This document shows, piece after piece, positions 23,775 through 32,947 of a stretch of 64,000 nucleotides of DNA (within the stretch, counting starts at the first letter, position 1; every line of letters begins with the position of its first letter). Below the pieces are notes generated by a model, which saw nothing but the letters and a program-made list of their open reading frames with translations, was not told where the DNA came from and searched no databases. This stretch comes from Diplocloster modestus (lineage in GTDB: Bacteria; Bacillota; Clostridia; Lachnospirales; Lachnospiraceae), in contig NZ_JAHQCX010000020.1 of NCBI RefSeq assembly GCF_019042245.1, positions 36,134-100,133 on the forward strand. Reading direction: 5' to 3'. The position numbers and the translations under genes are program-made.

Positions 23775-25085
23775 ATGGCAAATAAAAATAGTGACGATAA
23801 AATCAGATGTTCTTTCTGCGGAAAGCCCCAGGAACAGGTAAACCGTCTGATCGCAGGACCGAACGGTACCTATATCTGCGACAGCTGCGTGGATATCTGC
23901 TCGGAGATCCTGGAAGAGGAATTCGAGGATGAAGAGTTTGAAGAGGAAAATTTAAACGACATCAATCTGCTGAAACCCGAGGAGATCAAGGCGTTTCTGG
24001 ATGAGTATGTCATCGGGCAGGATGATGCGAAGAAAGTGCTTTCCGTAGCTGTTTATAATCATTACAAGCGGATTATGGCGGAGAAGGATCTGGATGTGGA
24101 GATTCAGAAGAGCAATATCCTCATGCTGGGCCCCACAGGTTCCGGTAAAACTCTGCTGGCGCAGACTCTGGCGAAGCTTCTGAATGTGCCGTTCGCCATC
24201 GCGGACGCCACTTCTTTGACAGAGGCCGGATACGTGGGCGAAGATGTGGAAAATATCCTGCTGAAAATTATCCAGGCCGCGGATTATGATATGAAGCGGG
24301 CGGAAGTCGGCATCATCTATATCGACGAGATTGATAAGATTACCAGAAAATCGGAAAACGCTTCGATCACCAGAGATGTGTCCGGAGAGGGCGTACAGCA
24401 GGCGCTGCTTAAAATTATCGAGGGAACCGTAGCGTCGGTGCCTCCCCAGGGAGGCAGAAAGCACCCGCACCAGGAGCTGATTCAGATCGATACCAGTAAT
24501 ATCCTGTTCATCTGCGGGGGTGCTTTTGACGGCCTGGATAAGATTATCGAGACGAGAATGGACCAGAAGTCCATCGGATTTAACGTAGAAATCGCCAGCC
24601 GCCGGGAGAAAAACTTAGGCGAGGTCCTAAAGCATGTTCTGCCGGAAGACCTGATCAAATACGGACTGATTCCGGAATTCATCGGCCGGCTGCCGGTTGT
24701 GGTATCCCTGGATTCCCTGGATAAAGCCGCGCTGGTCAAAATCCTGACGGAACCTAAGAATTCCCTGATCAAGCAGTACCGCAAACTTTTTGAGCTGGAC
24801 GGCGTTAAGCTGCTGATCGATGACGAAGCCATTGAGATGATCGCGGAAAAATCCATCAAGAGAAAAACAGGGGCCAGAGGACTGCGTTCCATTATGGAAA
24901 AATCCATGATGGATCTCATGTTCAAAGTGCCTTCCGATGATAATATCGTGGAATGCAGACTGACGAAAGAGGCGGTGGAAGGGTCACAGGAACCGGAAAT
25001 CGTCCGCAGGCAGGCGATAGAGGCGGGAACGCAGACCCGTTCCCAGAAAAGGAAATTATTCGGTAAGGCGGATGAAATCGCCTGA
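23775..25085 (+). CDS. clpX: ClpX ATPase subunit of ClpXP
   Basis: 436 aa from ATG 23775 (CAGGAGGTAAAT); an upstream in-frame ATG at 23712 lies in the duplicated leader and is not supported. Zinc-finger dimerisation domain with Cys12, Cys15, Cys35 and Cys38; Walker A GPTGSGKT at 119-126; Walker B IIYIDEIDKI; the GYVGEDVE pore loop and C-terminal GARGLRSIMEK sensor-2 Arg. Unfolds tagged substrates and passes them to ClpP. Confidence 0.97.
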   Translation: MANKNSDDKIRCSFCGKPQEQVNRLIAGPNGTYICDSCVDICSEILEEEFEDEEFEEENLNDINLLKPEEIKAFLDEYVIGQDDAKKVLSVAVYNHYKRIMAEKDLDVEIQKSNILMLGPTGSGKTLLAQTLAKLLNVPFAIADATSLTEAGYVGEDVENILLKIIQAADYDMKRAEVGIIYIDEIDKITRKSENASITRDVSGEGVQQALLKIIEGTVASVPPQGGRKHPHQELIQIDTSNILFICGGAFDGLDKIIETRMDQKSIGFNVEIASRREKNLGEVLKHVLPEDLIKYGLIPEFIGRLPVVVSLDSLDKAALVKILTEPKNSLIKQYRKLFELDGVKLLIDDEAIEMIAEKSIKRKTGARGLRSIMEKSMMDLMFKVPSDDNIVECRLTKEAVEGSQEPEIVRRQAIEAGTQTRSQKRKLFGKADEIA

Positions 25086-25120
25086 TCCGATGGAATAATA
25101 TGGACGAAGGAGGAAGCGGT

Positions 25121-27439
25121 ATGAGTGAGCTTATTCGACATTTACCGGCAATTGCACTCAGGGGAATGACAATTCTTCCGGATATGATAGTACATTTTGA
25201 TGTAAGCAGAGAAAAATCGATCAAGGCTACGGAAGCAGCCATGCTCCAGGATCAGAATATTTTCCTGATCGCGCAGAGGGACGCGGAAGCGGAGGAACCG
25301 AAGCAGGATCAGCTCTATAAAATCGGGATCATAGCGGTGATCAAACAGATCATTAAGCTGCCCAACAATATACTGCGGGTGCTGGTAGAAGGAATCGAAC
25401 GCGCGGAGCTGTCATATCTGGAAACCGATGGTGCGTATCTGAATGCTGAGGTGATCCGGTTTGATACGGAGGAATTGGAAGAGATTCCCGAGAACAGCCG
25501 GGAAGCCATGGTCCGGAACTTAAAAGAGATTTTCGGGCAGTACGCGATGGAGAATCCAAAGCTTGGAAAAGAATTGATCAAGCAGCTGCTGGAAATAGCG
25601 GATCTGAAACGGCTGGTGGACCAGATTTCCATCAATATCCCGTTATATTATGAGGAAAAACAGAAGATTCTGGAAGCGGTCAACTTAACGGCCAGATATG
25701 AGCTGCTGAGTGTCATACTGAGCAATGAGGTGGAGATCAGTAAGATTAAAAATGATCTCCAGCAGAAGGTGAAAGAACGCATCGATAAAAATCAAAGAGA
25801 TTATATTCTCCGGGAGCAGTTAAAGCTAATCCGGGAGGAACTGGGCGAGGATAATACGGTTTCCGATGCGGACCGCTTTGCCGAGGAACTGGAGACATTA
25901 ACAGCGCGGGACTCCGTCAAGGAGAAGATCCAAAAGGAAATCCAACGCTTTAAAAACAGCGGACAGAATTCTTCAGAGTCCGCCGTACAGCGGGCTTACA
26001 TTGAGACCCTGCTGGAAATGCCCTGGGATAAGAAGTCCGAGGACAAAGAGGATATCAAAAACGCAAAACAGATTCTGGAGGAGGATCACTACGGACTGGA
26101 GAAGGTGAAAGAACGGGTGCTGGAATTCCTGGCCGTCCGCAAGCTGACCAAAAAGGGCGACAGCCCGATCCTGTGCCTGGTGGGCCCTCCCGGAACCGGA
26201 AAAACATCCATCGCCAGATCTGTGGCCAGAGCTCTGGACAAGCAGTATGTGCGGATCTGTCTGGGCGGCGTGCGGGATGAGGCGGAGATCCGCGGTCACC
26301 GCCGTACCTATATCGGGGCGATGCCGGGCAGAATCGCCGCCGGCCTTCGGCAGGCGGGAGTGAAGAATCCGCTGCTGCTGCTGGACGAGATCGACAAGGT
26401 GAGCAGTGATTATAAAGGGGACACTTCCTCCGCGCTTTTGGAGGTGCTGGATTCTGAGCAGAACTGCCACTTTCGGGATCACTATGTGGAGATTCCCATC
26501 GATCTGTCCGAAGTGCTGTTTATTGCCACAGCCAACGATGTGAACGCGATCCCAAGGCCTCTGTTAGATCGTATGGAACTGATCGAGGTGGGCAGCTATA
26601 CGGAAAATGAAAAGCTGCACATCGCCAAAGAACATCTATACCGGAAACAGTTGGAGAAACACGGTCTGACTCCAGAGCTTCTGACCATCAGTGACGGCGC
26701 TTACAACAAGATGGCCCGCGGCTATACCAGAGAGGCCGGTGTGCGTAATCTGGAACGGAAGATCGGTGAGATCTGCCGGAAAGCGGCCAGGGAGATCATG
26801 GAAGACCATAAAAAGAGGGTCCGGATCACGGAGAATAATCTGGGCAGGTACCTGGGAAAAGAGCGGTTTGTCTTCGATATGGCCAATGAAACCGATGAGA
26901 TCGGTATCGCCAGAGGCCTGGCCTGGACCAGTGTGGGCGGCGACACCCTCCAGATCGAGGTTAATATCATGCCGGGCAAAGGAGAATTCCGTCTGACCGG
27001 CCAGATGGGTGATGTGATGAAGGAATCCGCTCAGGCAGGAATCAGTTTCCTGCGCTCCATCAGCAAAGAATATAAGATTTCGGATGATTTCTTTAAGAAA
27101 AACGATATTCATATACATATCCCGGAAGGGGCGGTTCCCAAGGACGGTCCCTCCGCGGGTATTACCATGGCGGCGGCGATGCTCTCCGCCATGACGAAGA
27201 TCCCGGTCCGGGCCGATGTGGCTATGACCGGTGAGATCACGCTGCGGGGCAGGGTGCTTCCGGTCGGCGGATTAAAGGAGAAGATCCTGGCCGCGAAAAA
27301 CGCCGGAATTAAGATGGTACTGGTGCCGGCTAAGAACAAACGGGATATCGCGGAGATTTCCCAGGAAATCAAGAAGGGCATCGATATCCGGTATGTGGAA
27401 AATATGACGGAAGTATTGGAATATGCCCTTGCAAAGTAG
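25121..27439 (+). CDS. lonA: Lon protease (LonA type)
   Basis: 772 aa from ATG 25121 with GAAGGAGGAAGC before it (an ATG at 25100 overlaps that site). N-terminal substrate domain, coiled region at ~190-260, AAA+ module with Walker A GPPGTGKT (from residue 355) and LLLLDEIDK, then the protease domain with Ser678 in KDGPSAG and Lys721 in GGLKEK, the Ser-Lys dyad of LonA. No membrane helix, so it is the cytosolic A form. Followed by ysxC, as in many Firmicutes. Confidence 0.97.
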   Translation: MSELIRHLPAIALRGMTILPDMIVHFDVSREKSIKATEAAMLQDQNIFLIAQRDAEAEEPKQDQLYKIGIIAVIKQIIKLPNNILRVLVEGIERAELSYLETDGAYLNAEVIRFDTEELEEIPENSREAMVRNLKEIFGQYAMENPKLGKELIKQLLEIADLKRLVDQISINIPLYYEEKQKILEAVNLTARYELLSVILSNEVEISKIKNDLQQKVKERIDKNQRDYILREQLKLIREELGEDNTVSDADRFAEELETLTARDSVKEKIQKEIQRFKNSGQNSSESAVQRAYIETLLEMPWDKKSEDKEDIKNAKQILEEDHYGLEKVKERVLEFLAVRKLTKKGDSPILCLVGPPGTGKTSIARSVARALDKQYVRICLGGVRDEAEIRGHRRTYIGAMPGRIAAGLRQAGVKNPLLLLDEIDKVSSDYKGDTSSALLEVLDSEQNCHFRDHYVEIPIDLSEVLFIATANDVNAIPRPLLDRMELIEVGSYTENEKLHIAKEHLYRKQLEKHGLTPELLTISDGAYNKMARGYTREAGVRNLERKIGEICRKAAREIMEDHKKRVRITENNLGRYLGKERFVFDMANETDEIGIARGLAWTSVGGDTLQIEVNIMPGKGEFRLTGQMGDVMKESAQAGISFLRSISKEYKISDDFFKKNDIHIHIPEGAVPKDGPSAGITMAAAMLSAMTKIPVRADVAMTGEITLRGRVLPVGGLKEKILAAKNAGIKMVLVPAKNKRDIAEISQEIKKGIDIRYVENMTEVLEYALAK

Positions 27440-27451
27440 GTGAGACAGCCC

Positions 27452-28042
27452 ATGATTATTAAAAATGTAAGTCTGGAAACCGTCTGTGGAATCACCAGCC
27501 AGGTACCGGAAACGGATAAGCCGGAGATCGCCTTCGCGGGCAAATCCAACGTGGGTAAATCCTCCCTGATCAACGGCCTGATGAACCGGAAGGCCCTGGC
27601 CAGGACATCCTCGTCGCCGGGAAAAACGCAGACCATTAATTTCTATAATATTAACGACCAGATGTACCTGGTGGATCTGCCAGGCTATGGTTACGCGAAA
27701 GTATCCAGGGCGGAGCAGGAAAAATGGGGGAAGATGATCGAGCGTTATCTGCACGGTTCGAAGCAGTTAAAGGCGGTGTTCCTGCTGATCGATATCCGTC
27801 ATGATCCGTCCGCCAATGACCGGATGATGTACGACTGGATCAACCATCAGGGATTTCAGCCCATTATCATTGCCACGAAGCTGGATAAGATTAAGAGAAG
27901 CCAGCTGCAAAAACAGATCAAACTGATCCGCACCGGCCTCAAAGTGCCGGAGCAGGTACCGGTACTTCCCTATTCTGCGTTGACCAAACAAGGCAGGGAA
28001 GAGATCTGGGATTATATGGAGCAATTCATCAATGAAGAATAA
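27452..28042 (+). CDS. ysxC: Ribosome biogenesis GTPase YsxC/EngB
   Basis: 196 aa from ATG 27452, 12 bases after the lon stop, with TAGGTGAG as ribosome site; a GTG at 27440 is in frame but abuts the lon stop. G motifs: G1 GKSNVGKSS, G3 DLPGYGYAK, G4 TKLDK, plus the family-specific SPGKTQTINFY switch. Needed for 50S subunit assembly in Bacillus. Overlaps the start of the metal-binding protein gene by 11 bp. Confidence 0.95.
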   Translation: MIIKNVSLETVCGITSQVPETDKPEIAFAGKSNVGKSSLINGLMNRKALARTSSSPGKTQTINFYNINDQMYLVDLPGYGYAKVSRAEQEKWGKMIERYLHGSKQLKAVFLLIDIRHDPSANDRMMYDWINHQGFQPIIIATKLDKIKRSQLQKQIKLIRTGLKVPEQVPVLPYSALTKQGREEIWDYMEQFINEE

Positions 28043-28985
28043 ATATGTATTTGCAGGAATCCTGCTGGCGATGATCACTGCGGTCAGCGCCGCAGTGATT
28101 CATTTTACCACAATTACAGAAGAGCCGCATGAGGAAAGGGAGGGAGCACTTGAGGTGGTCACCTCCTTTTATCCTATGTATATCGCGGCTGAGAATGTCA
28201 TCGGGGATATCACCGATATACATCTTACGAATATGACCAGGCCCCAGACCGGCTGCCTCCATGACTATCAGCTGTCCCCGGAAGATATGCAGACTTTGTC
28301 GGGCGCGGATGCGTTTATCATCAACGGCGGAGGGATCGAGAGCTTTCTGGACACAGTGCTGAAAAATTACCCTGATCTGCCGGTAATCACAGCCAGCGAC
28401 GGGATAGCCATGCTTGAGGTAAAAACGTTTGGAATATCCGGGCCGGAGGCAGATATGGATAAAGGGCATGACCATGGGGACAGGAATCCTCATGTGTGGA
28501 TGGATGTCTCCAAATATATGCAGGAAGTGGATAACATTGCAAAGGGACTTGCATCCCTGGACCCGGCTCATGCGGATCAGTACCGCCAAAATGCGGATAG
28601 GTACTGCGAAAAGCTGGAACCGCTCCAGACGGAAGCGCAAGAGATCACACGGGATGCCGGGCAGACCAATATTATTATTTTCCATGACTCCTTTGCCTAT
28701 TTTGCGGACGCGTACGGGCTGCAGGTAGCGGATGTCATCGAGCTCGAAGAGGATAATACCCTGAGCGCCGGTCAACTGGCCCATCTGATGCAGGTGATCC
28801 AAGAGAAAGAGGTAAAAATGCTGTTTGTGGAAAAACAGTACAGCACGAAGGTAGCCGAGGCGGTTGCAAAAGAAAGCGGCACCAGGGTATATGTCCTGGA
28901 TTCCCTGGTCACCGGAGACGGGGACCCTGACAGCTATATCCGGGGTATGGAAGAAAATCTGGCAGTATTGAGGGAGGCGCTGTAG
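28032..28985 (+). CDS. znuA: Zinc/manganese ABC transporter substrate-binding protein
   Basis: 317 aa of the cluster A-I metal-binding family: VVTSFYPMYIAAENVIGD, CLHDYQLSPEDMQ with the first His ligand, GHDHGDRNPHVWMD (short His-rich loop plus second His), FHDSFAYFADAYGL with the third His. The His-rich loop and three-His pattern favour zinc. The N-terminus (FAGILLAMITAVSAAVIHF) is a membrane segment without a lipobox Cys, so it is probably held by an uncleaved helix, unlike the usual lipoprotein. Starts inside the end of ysxC. Confidence 0.92.
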   Translation: MKNKYVFAGILLAMITAVSAAVIHFTTITEEPHEEREGALEVVTSFYPMYIAAENVIGDITDIHLTNMTRPQTGCLHDYQLSPEDMQTLSGADAFIINGGGIESFLDTVLKNYPDLPVITASDGIAMLEVKTFGISGPEADMDKGHDHGDRNPHVWMDVSKYMQEVDNIAKGLASLDPAHADQYRQNADRYCEKLEPLQTEAQEITRDAGQTNIIIFHDSFAYFADAYGLQVADVIELEEDNTLSAGQLAHLMQVIQEKEVKMLFVEKQYSTKVAEAVAKESGTRVYVLDSLVTGDGDPDSYIRGMEENLAVLREAL

Positions 28986-28988
28986 CTC

Positions 28989-29753
28989 ATGGGAATACAC
29001 ACAGAACCCTGCGGCCTGCACTGTATAAAAATGAATCATATCGGTGTGGTCCGGGGAGGAAAAGTGATCCTGGAAGATATCAATATCCATATTCACTGTG
29101 GTAAATTAAATGTCATCATCGGTAAAAACGGCGCGGGTAAATCCACACTGGTCAAAGCAATGTTGGGGGAGATCCCCCACACCGGCGAGATCGTATTTAC
29201 GAACCAGGAGAACGGGCAGGTCCAAAGCCTGCACATCGGATATGTCCCCCAGAGTATAAATATCGACAAAAATACCCCCACCAGCGTATATGATCTGATC
29301 GCCGGTTTTTCGAGCCGTGTCCCGGTTTTCTTAAAAAAGAGCCGGAAAGAGCATGAAAGAATCCGGGAACAGCTGTCTAACTTCCAGGTGGAGCACCTGA
29401 TCGACGAGCAGGTCTGCAATCTGTCCGGCGGTGAGCTTCAGCGGGTGCTCTTATCCCTGGCGACGATCCAGGATCCGGACCTGCTGATCCTGGACGAGCC
29501 CGCTTCCGGCATAGATCAAAACGGCATGGCCAAATTCTACCGTACGATCTATGACTACAAAAACAATCATGATCTGGCTATTATTCTGGTTTCCCATGAT
29601 CTGGAATATGTGGCTGAATATGCGGATGAAGTAATCCTTCTGGATACCAGAATCCTAAAAGACGGCCCGCCGGCGGAAGTTTTCGAAAGCGAGGAATTCC
29701 GGGGTGTATTTGGAGCCGTCCGCTATCAATTAGAACAGGAGGAAGCGAAATGA
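28989..29753 (+). CDS. znuC: Metal ABC transporter ATP-binding protein
   Basis: 254 aa, three bases after the preceding stop. Walker A GKNGAGKST (~42-50), signature LSGGELQR, Walker B LLILDEP, switch His in VSHDLE. Before the ABC fold lies a short N-terminal segment, IHTEPCGLHCIKM, with two Cys and two His that could bind zinc and is not part of a standard ABC domain. The stop overlaps the permease start (ATGA). Confidence 0.92.
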   Translation: MGIHTEPCGLHCIKMNHIGVVRGGKVILEDINIHIHCGKLNVIIGKNGAGKSTLVKAMLGEIPHTGEIVFTNQENGQVQSLHIGYVPQSINIDKNTPTSVYDLIAGFSSRVPVFLKKSRKEHERIREQLSNFQVEHLIDEQVCNLSGGELQRVLLSLATIQDPDLLILDEPASGIDQNGMAKFYRTIYDYKNNHDLAIILVSHDLEYVAEYADEVILLDTRILKDGPPAEVFESEEFRGVFGAVRYQLEQEEAK

Positions 29754-30583
29754 TCTATGAACTGCTGGAATCTGTCCTGCCTTTTTCCTGGGTACAATAC
29801 GATTTTATGAAGCAGGCCTTTCTGGCCATCCTGCTGATCACCCCCCTGTTCGGGATCCTGGGTACCATGATTGTAAATCACAAAATGGCCTTTTTTTCCG
29901 ACGCTCTGGGACACTCCGCCCTGACTGGCGTAGCCGTCGGCGTCCTGTTCGGGATACCGGACACGAATCTGGCCATGCTGATCTTTGCGGTACTCTTTGC
30001 CCTTGCTCTGAACCAGATCAAGAGCAGAAACCTGATGGCAACCGATACGATCATCTCTGTGTTCTCCTCTTTCAGCATCGCCATCGGCCTGGTTATCCTG
30101 GCCCAGGGAGGTAATTTCAGCAAATATTCGAGCCTGCTGGTTGGTGATATCTTAAGTATTACCCCGCGGGAAATCCTCTACCTGGTCCTGCTGCTCATAG
30201 GAACGCTGATTTTCTGGATTTTCTGTTCAAATCAGCTGAACTCCATCAGCATCAACCGGTCCCTTGCCGCCAGCCGCGGAATCCGGGTAAAGCTGATCGA
30301 AAATCTCTTCGCAGTCTGCATCGCAGTGATCGTCATGCTCTCCATCAAGTGGGTGGGAATCCTGATCATCAATGCCCTTTTAATCCTGCCCGCGGCCTCC
30401 GCCCGGAACATCTCTGAAAATATGCGGGAGTACCATTTCTTCTCCATATTGTTCTCCCTGTTCTCCGGCATTGTAGGACTCATTATATCCTATTATGTGA
30501 ATACGGCTACCGGACCAACGATTGTCATTATCGCGTCGGTGATCTTCTTCGCTACGTACTTCTATTCACGGCATGGGAAGTAG
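29750..30583 (+). CDS. znuB: Metal ABC transporter permease
   Basis: 277 aa of the ABC-3 (ZnuB/MntB) family, with eight or so membrane helices. Conserved parts: GILGTMIVNHKMAFFSDALG and the IKWVGILIINALLILPAA EAA-like loop region, ending ATYFYSRHGK. Coupled by an ATGA overlap to the ATPase gene. Completes the three-gene transporter. Confidence 0.93.
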   Translation: MIYELLESVLPFSWVQYDFMKQAFLAILLITPLFGILGTMIVNHKMAFFSDALGHSALTGVAVGVLFGIPDTNLAMLIFAVLFALALNQIKSRNLMATDTIISVFSSFSIAIGLVILAQGGNFSKYSSLLVGDILSITPREILYLVLLLIGTLIFWIFCSNQLNSISINRSLAASRGIRVKLIENLFAVCIAVIVMLSIKWVGILIINALLILPAASARNISENMREYHFFSILFSLFSGIVGLIISYYVNTATGPTIVIIASVIFFATYFYSRHGK

Positions 30584-30716
30584 CGGGGCAGCTTTCTCTT
30601 GTAGAGACCATGGTTCTTTGATAAAATAAGATGGAAGAACTCGTTATGGAACAGTTCTAAAATTCCGGTAATTGTAATATAACTTACAAGATAGACAAGC
30701 TTAAAAAATATAGACA

Positions 30717-30824
30717 CTAAGTGCTCATAGCAATAAAAAATAGTAGCGCTCGAAAAAGCCTCGCTGACTATTTTTCATGCATCGCACGTAAGCGGCTATA
30801 AAACAGCCGCTAAGTGCTCATAGC
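30717..30824 (+). repeat. Two hairpins flanked by 15-bp direct repeats
   Basis: CTAAGTGCTCATAGC occurs at 30717-30731 and again at 30810-30824. Between them are hairpin 1 (see the terminator entry) and hairpin 2, AGCGGCT (30791-30797) with AGCCGCT (30805-30811), extended by GCAC/GTGC. The AAGTGCTC-TA sequence resembles the loop side of hairpin 1 in the three-copy interspersed repeat, so a relationship is possible. Confidence 0.55.
30736..30775 (+). terminator. Terminator after the metal transporter operon
   Basis: AAAAATAGT-AGCG (30736-30748) pairs with CGCT-G-ACTATTTTT (30762-30775), one bulged base, T-rich 3' arm. It stands 150 bases after the permease stop; no gene lies between. Confidence 0.6.
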
Positions 30825-30849
30825 TATGGTGCGGGGAAGGACAAGGGTT

Positions 30850-31971
30850 ATGAATAAGGCCACAAAATACTTCAAGACGATATTGAATCTGCTGATCTGG
30901 ATTGTGGGAATCGTGCTGTTGTGCTATTTTGCTCCGAGGCTGATTGTATTCTTCATGCCGCTGGTCATAGGATGGATCATTGCGATGATCGCGAATCCTC
31001 TGGTACGGCTGCTGGAGCGCAGGCTGAAGATTGTGCGCAAGCACGGCTCCATGCTGATCATTATCGGGACTCTGGCGTTGGTGGTGCTGGTTGGTTATCT
31101 GGCCATATCAAAAATTATTACCGAGCTGGGAAGTTTTGTCGGAAATCTGCCTGAAATGTATGAGTCGGTATCTATGGATTTTGCAGAAGCGGGACAGAAG
31201 CTCTCCGTTTTTTTTCAAAAGCTCCCTCAGGGCGTGCAGGAGTGGTGGGCGGAAGTGTCTGCTGATTTTGGCAGTTACGTAAGCGGGATCATGCAGGGAA
31301 TCGGCAAGCCTACCGTGGCGGCTGCCGGTAACCTTGCAAGGAACCTTCCGTCTGTGCTGATTTCTATTATTTTCGCAGTTTTATCCGCCTATTTCTTTAT
31401 TGCGGACCGGGAGAGAATCCTGGCATTTTTCCGGCGCCATACCCCCCAGGCCATCCAGAAGAAAGTGGACATGATTACCGGGGATTTTAAGCATATACTG
31501 GGCGGTTATTTCAAAGCACAGTTCAAAATCATGGGAATTGTGGCACTGATTTTGTTTATCGGATTCGTATTCCTGGGAGTCAACTATGCGATAATCTTTG
31601 CGATACTAATTGCCATTCTGGACTTTTTGCCATTCTTTGGTACGGGAACGGCGCTGATACCCTGGGCATTATTTAAAATATTAACCTCGGATTACCGAAT
31701 GGCCATCGGCCTGTTGATCATCTATGGTGTGAGCCAGCTGATCCGCCAGCTGATCCAGCCGAAGATGGTGGGGGATTCCGTGGGTCTGGATCCGCTGATG
31801 ACCCTGTTATTCATGTTCCTTGGATACCGGATTGACGGGGTACTGGGGATGATTCTGGCTGTCCCGTTGGGCCTGATTATCCTGAACCTGTATAAAGCAG
31901 GGATCTTTGATGATATGATACGGGATGTGAAAAGCCTGGTGGATGATTTTAATACGTTCCGTAAAAATTAA
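30850..31971 (+). CDS. AI-2E/YtvI-family membrane protein
   Basis: 373 aa from ATG 30850 (GAAGGACAAGG before it; the ORF starts at 30814 without support). About eight membrane helices with a soluble helical part at ~105-180 between them. The conserved FKAQFKIMGIVALILFIGFVFLG and DFLPFFGTGTALIPWA segments define the AI-2E transporter (UPF0118) superfamily; length and pattern are closest to the sporulation protein YtvI. Transported substrate unknown, possibly Na+/H+ exchange as in some relatives. Confidence 0.85.
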   Translation: MNKATKYFKTILNLLIWIVGIVLLCYFAPRLIVFFMPLVIGWIIAMIANPLVRLLERRLKIVRKHGSMLIIIGTLALVVLVGYLAISKIITELGSFVGNLPEMYESVSMDFAEAGQKLSVFFQKLPQGVQEWWAEVSADFGSYVSGIMQGIGKPTVAAAGNLARNLPSVLISIIFAVLSAYFFIADRERILAFFRRHTPQAIQKKVDMITGDFKHILGGYFKAQFKIMGIVALILFIGFVFLGVNYAIIFAILIAILDFLPFFGTGTALIPWALFKILTSDYRMAIGLLIIYGVSQLIRQLIQPKMVGDSVGLDPLMTLLFMFLGYRIDGVLGMILAVPLGLIILNLYKAGIFDDMIRDVKSLVDDFNTFRKN

Positions 31972-31997
31972 ATACCAAAAGATAAGGAGAGGGCACA

Positions 31998-32909
31998 ATG
32001 ATATACACAGTAACTTTCAATCCATCCTTAGATTATATCGTGCGGGTCCCGAATCTGGCAGAGGGAGCGACCAACCGGTCGGAAGGGCAGGCCCTGTATC
32101 CGGGAGGAAAGGGAATCAATGTGTCGATCATGCTGTCAAATCTGGGGTATGCCAGCAAGGCTCTTGGATTCTCGGCAGGATTCACAGGGAGAGAAATAGA
32201 ACGGCTGCTGGCAGAAAACGGCTGTGACGCGGAATTCATCCCGCTGCACCGTGGGAATTCCAGAATCAACATAAAAATCAAGTCTGGGGAAGAAACTGAA
32301 ATCAACGGCCAAGGTCCCCATATCCCATCGGAAGCTCTGGAAGCGCTGTTTCAAAGGCTGGATGCCTGCGGCCCGGAGGATATCCTTGTATTGGCCGGAA
32401 GTATACCGAATTCCCTGCCCACCGACATCTACGAACAAATCATGCGCAGACTGCGGGACCGCAAAACGCGCATTGTGGTAGACGCCACGGGCGATCTCTT
32501 AAAAAATGCGTTGAAATACCATCCGTTCCTGGTAAAACCAAATGCCGCAGAGCTGGAAGAGCTCTGCGGCATCCGGTGTGACACGATGGATAAAATAAAG
32601 CAGGGAGCGATCCGGATACAACAGGATGGCGCCCTTAACGTACTGGTATCCCTGGGAAAAGACGGTGCCCTTCTCATAGACCGGCATGGGCAGTTCCATA
32701 CCTCCCCGGCTCCATCCGGCATATTGGTAAACTCCGTTGGTTCCGGAGACTCGATGGTAGCCGGATTCCTGGCCGGATATCTGAAAGAACAGGACTACGC
32801 CGCCGCGTTTCGTATGGGTATCGCTGCGGGGAGCGCTACCGCCTTCCAGGAATGGCTGGCCACAAAAGATCAGGTTCTCAAAGCGTATCAGGAACTGCAG
32901 CCGCTATAA
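31998..32909 (+). CDS. PfkB-family 1-phosphofructokinase / tagatose-6-P kinase
   Basis: 303 aa behind ATAAGGAGAGG. The N-terminal TVTFNPSLDYIVRVPNL and PGGKGINVS motifs are typical of LacC/FruK-type hexose-phosphate kinases; the anion-hole and catalytic Asp motif is VNSVGSGDSMVAGFL. It phosphorylates fructose-1-P or tagatose-6-P to the bisphosphate. No fructose PTS genes are adjacent, so the in-vivo substrate is open. Confidence 0.88.
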   Translation: MIYTVTFNPSLDYIVRVPNLAEGATNRSEGQALYPGGKGINVSIMLSNLGYASKALGFSAGFTGREIERLLAENGCDAEFIPLHRGNSRINIKIKSGEETEINGQGPHIPSEALEALFQRLDACGPEDILVLAGSIPNSLPTDIYEQIMRRLRDRKTRIVVDATGDLLKNALKYHPFLVKPNAAELEELCGIRCDTMDKIKQGAIRIQQDGALNVLVSLGKDGALLIDRHGQFHTSPAPSGILVNSVGSGDSMVAGFLAGYLKEQDYAAAFRMGIAAGSATAFQEWLATKDQVLKAYQELQPL

Positions 32910-32928
32910 TCAGGGCTGCAGTTCCTTT
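32891..32928. terminator. Terminator between pfkB-type gene and GH2 gene
   Basis: GGAACTGCAGCC (32891-32902) pairs with GGCTGCAGTTCC (32914-32925), followed by TTTG. The 5' arm lies inside the last codons of the kinase gene. Confidence 0.75.
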
Positions 32929-32947
32929 GATCAAGGCCGCGGTATCT

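Noticed and set aside
28029..29096. A 355-codon minus-strand ORF opposite the zinc-binding protein gene
   Set aside because: Exactly antisense to a well-supported gene with correct motifs; the reverse frame has no recognisable domain or ribosome site.
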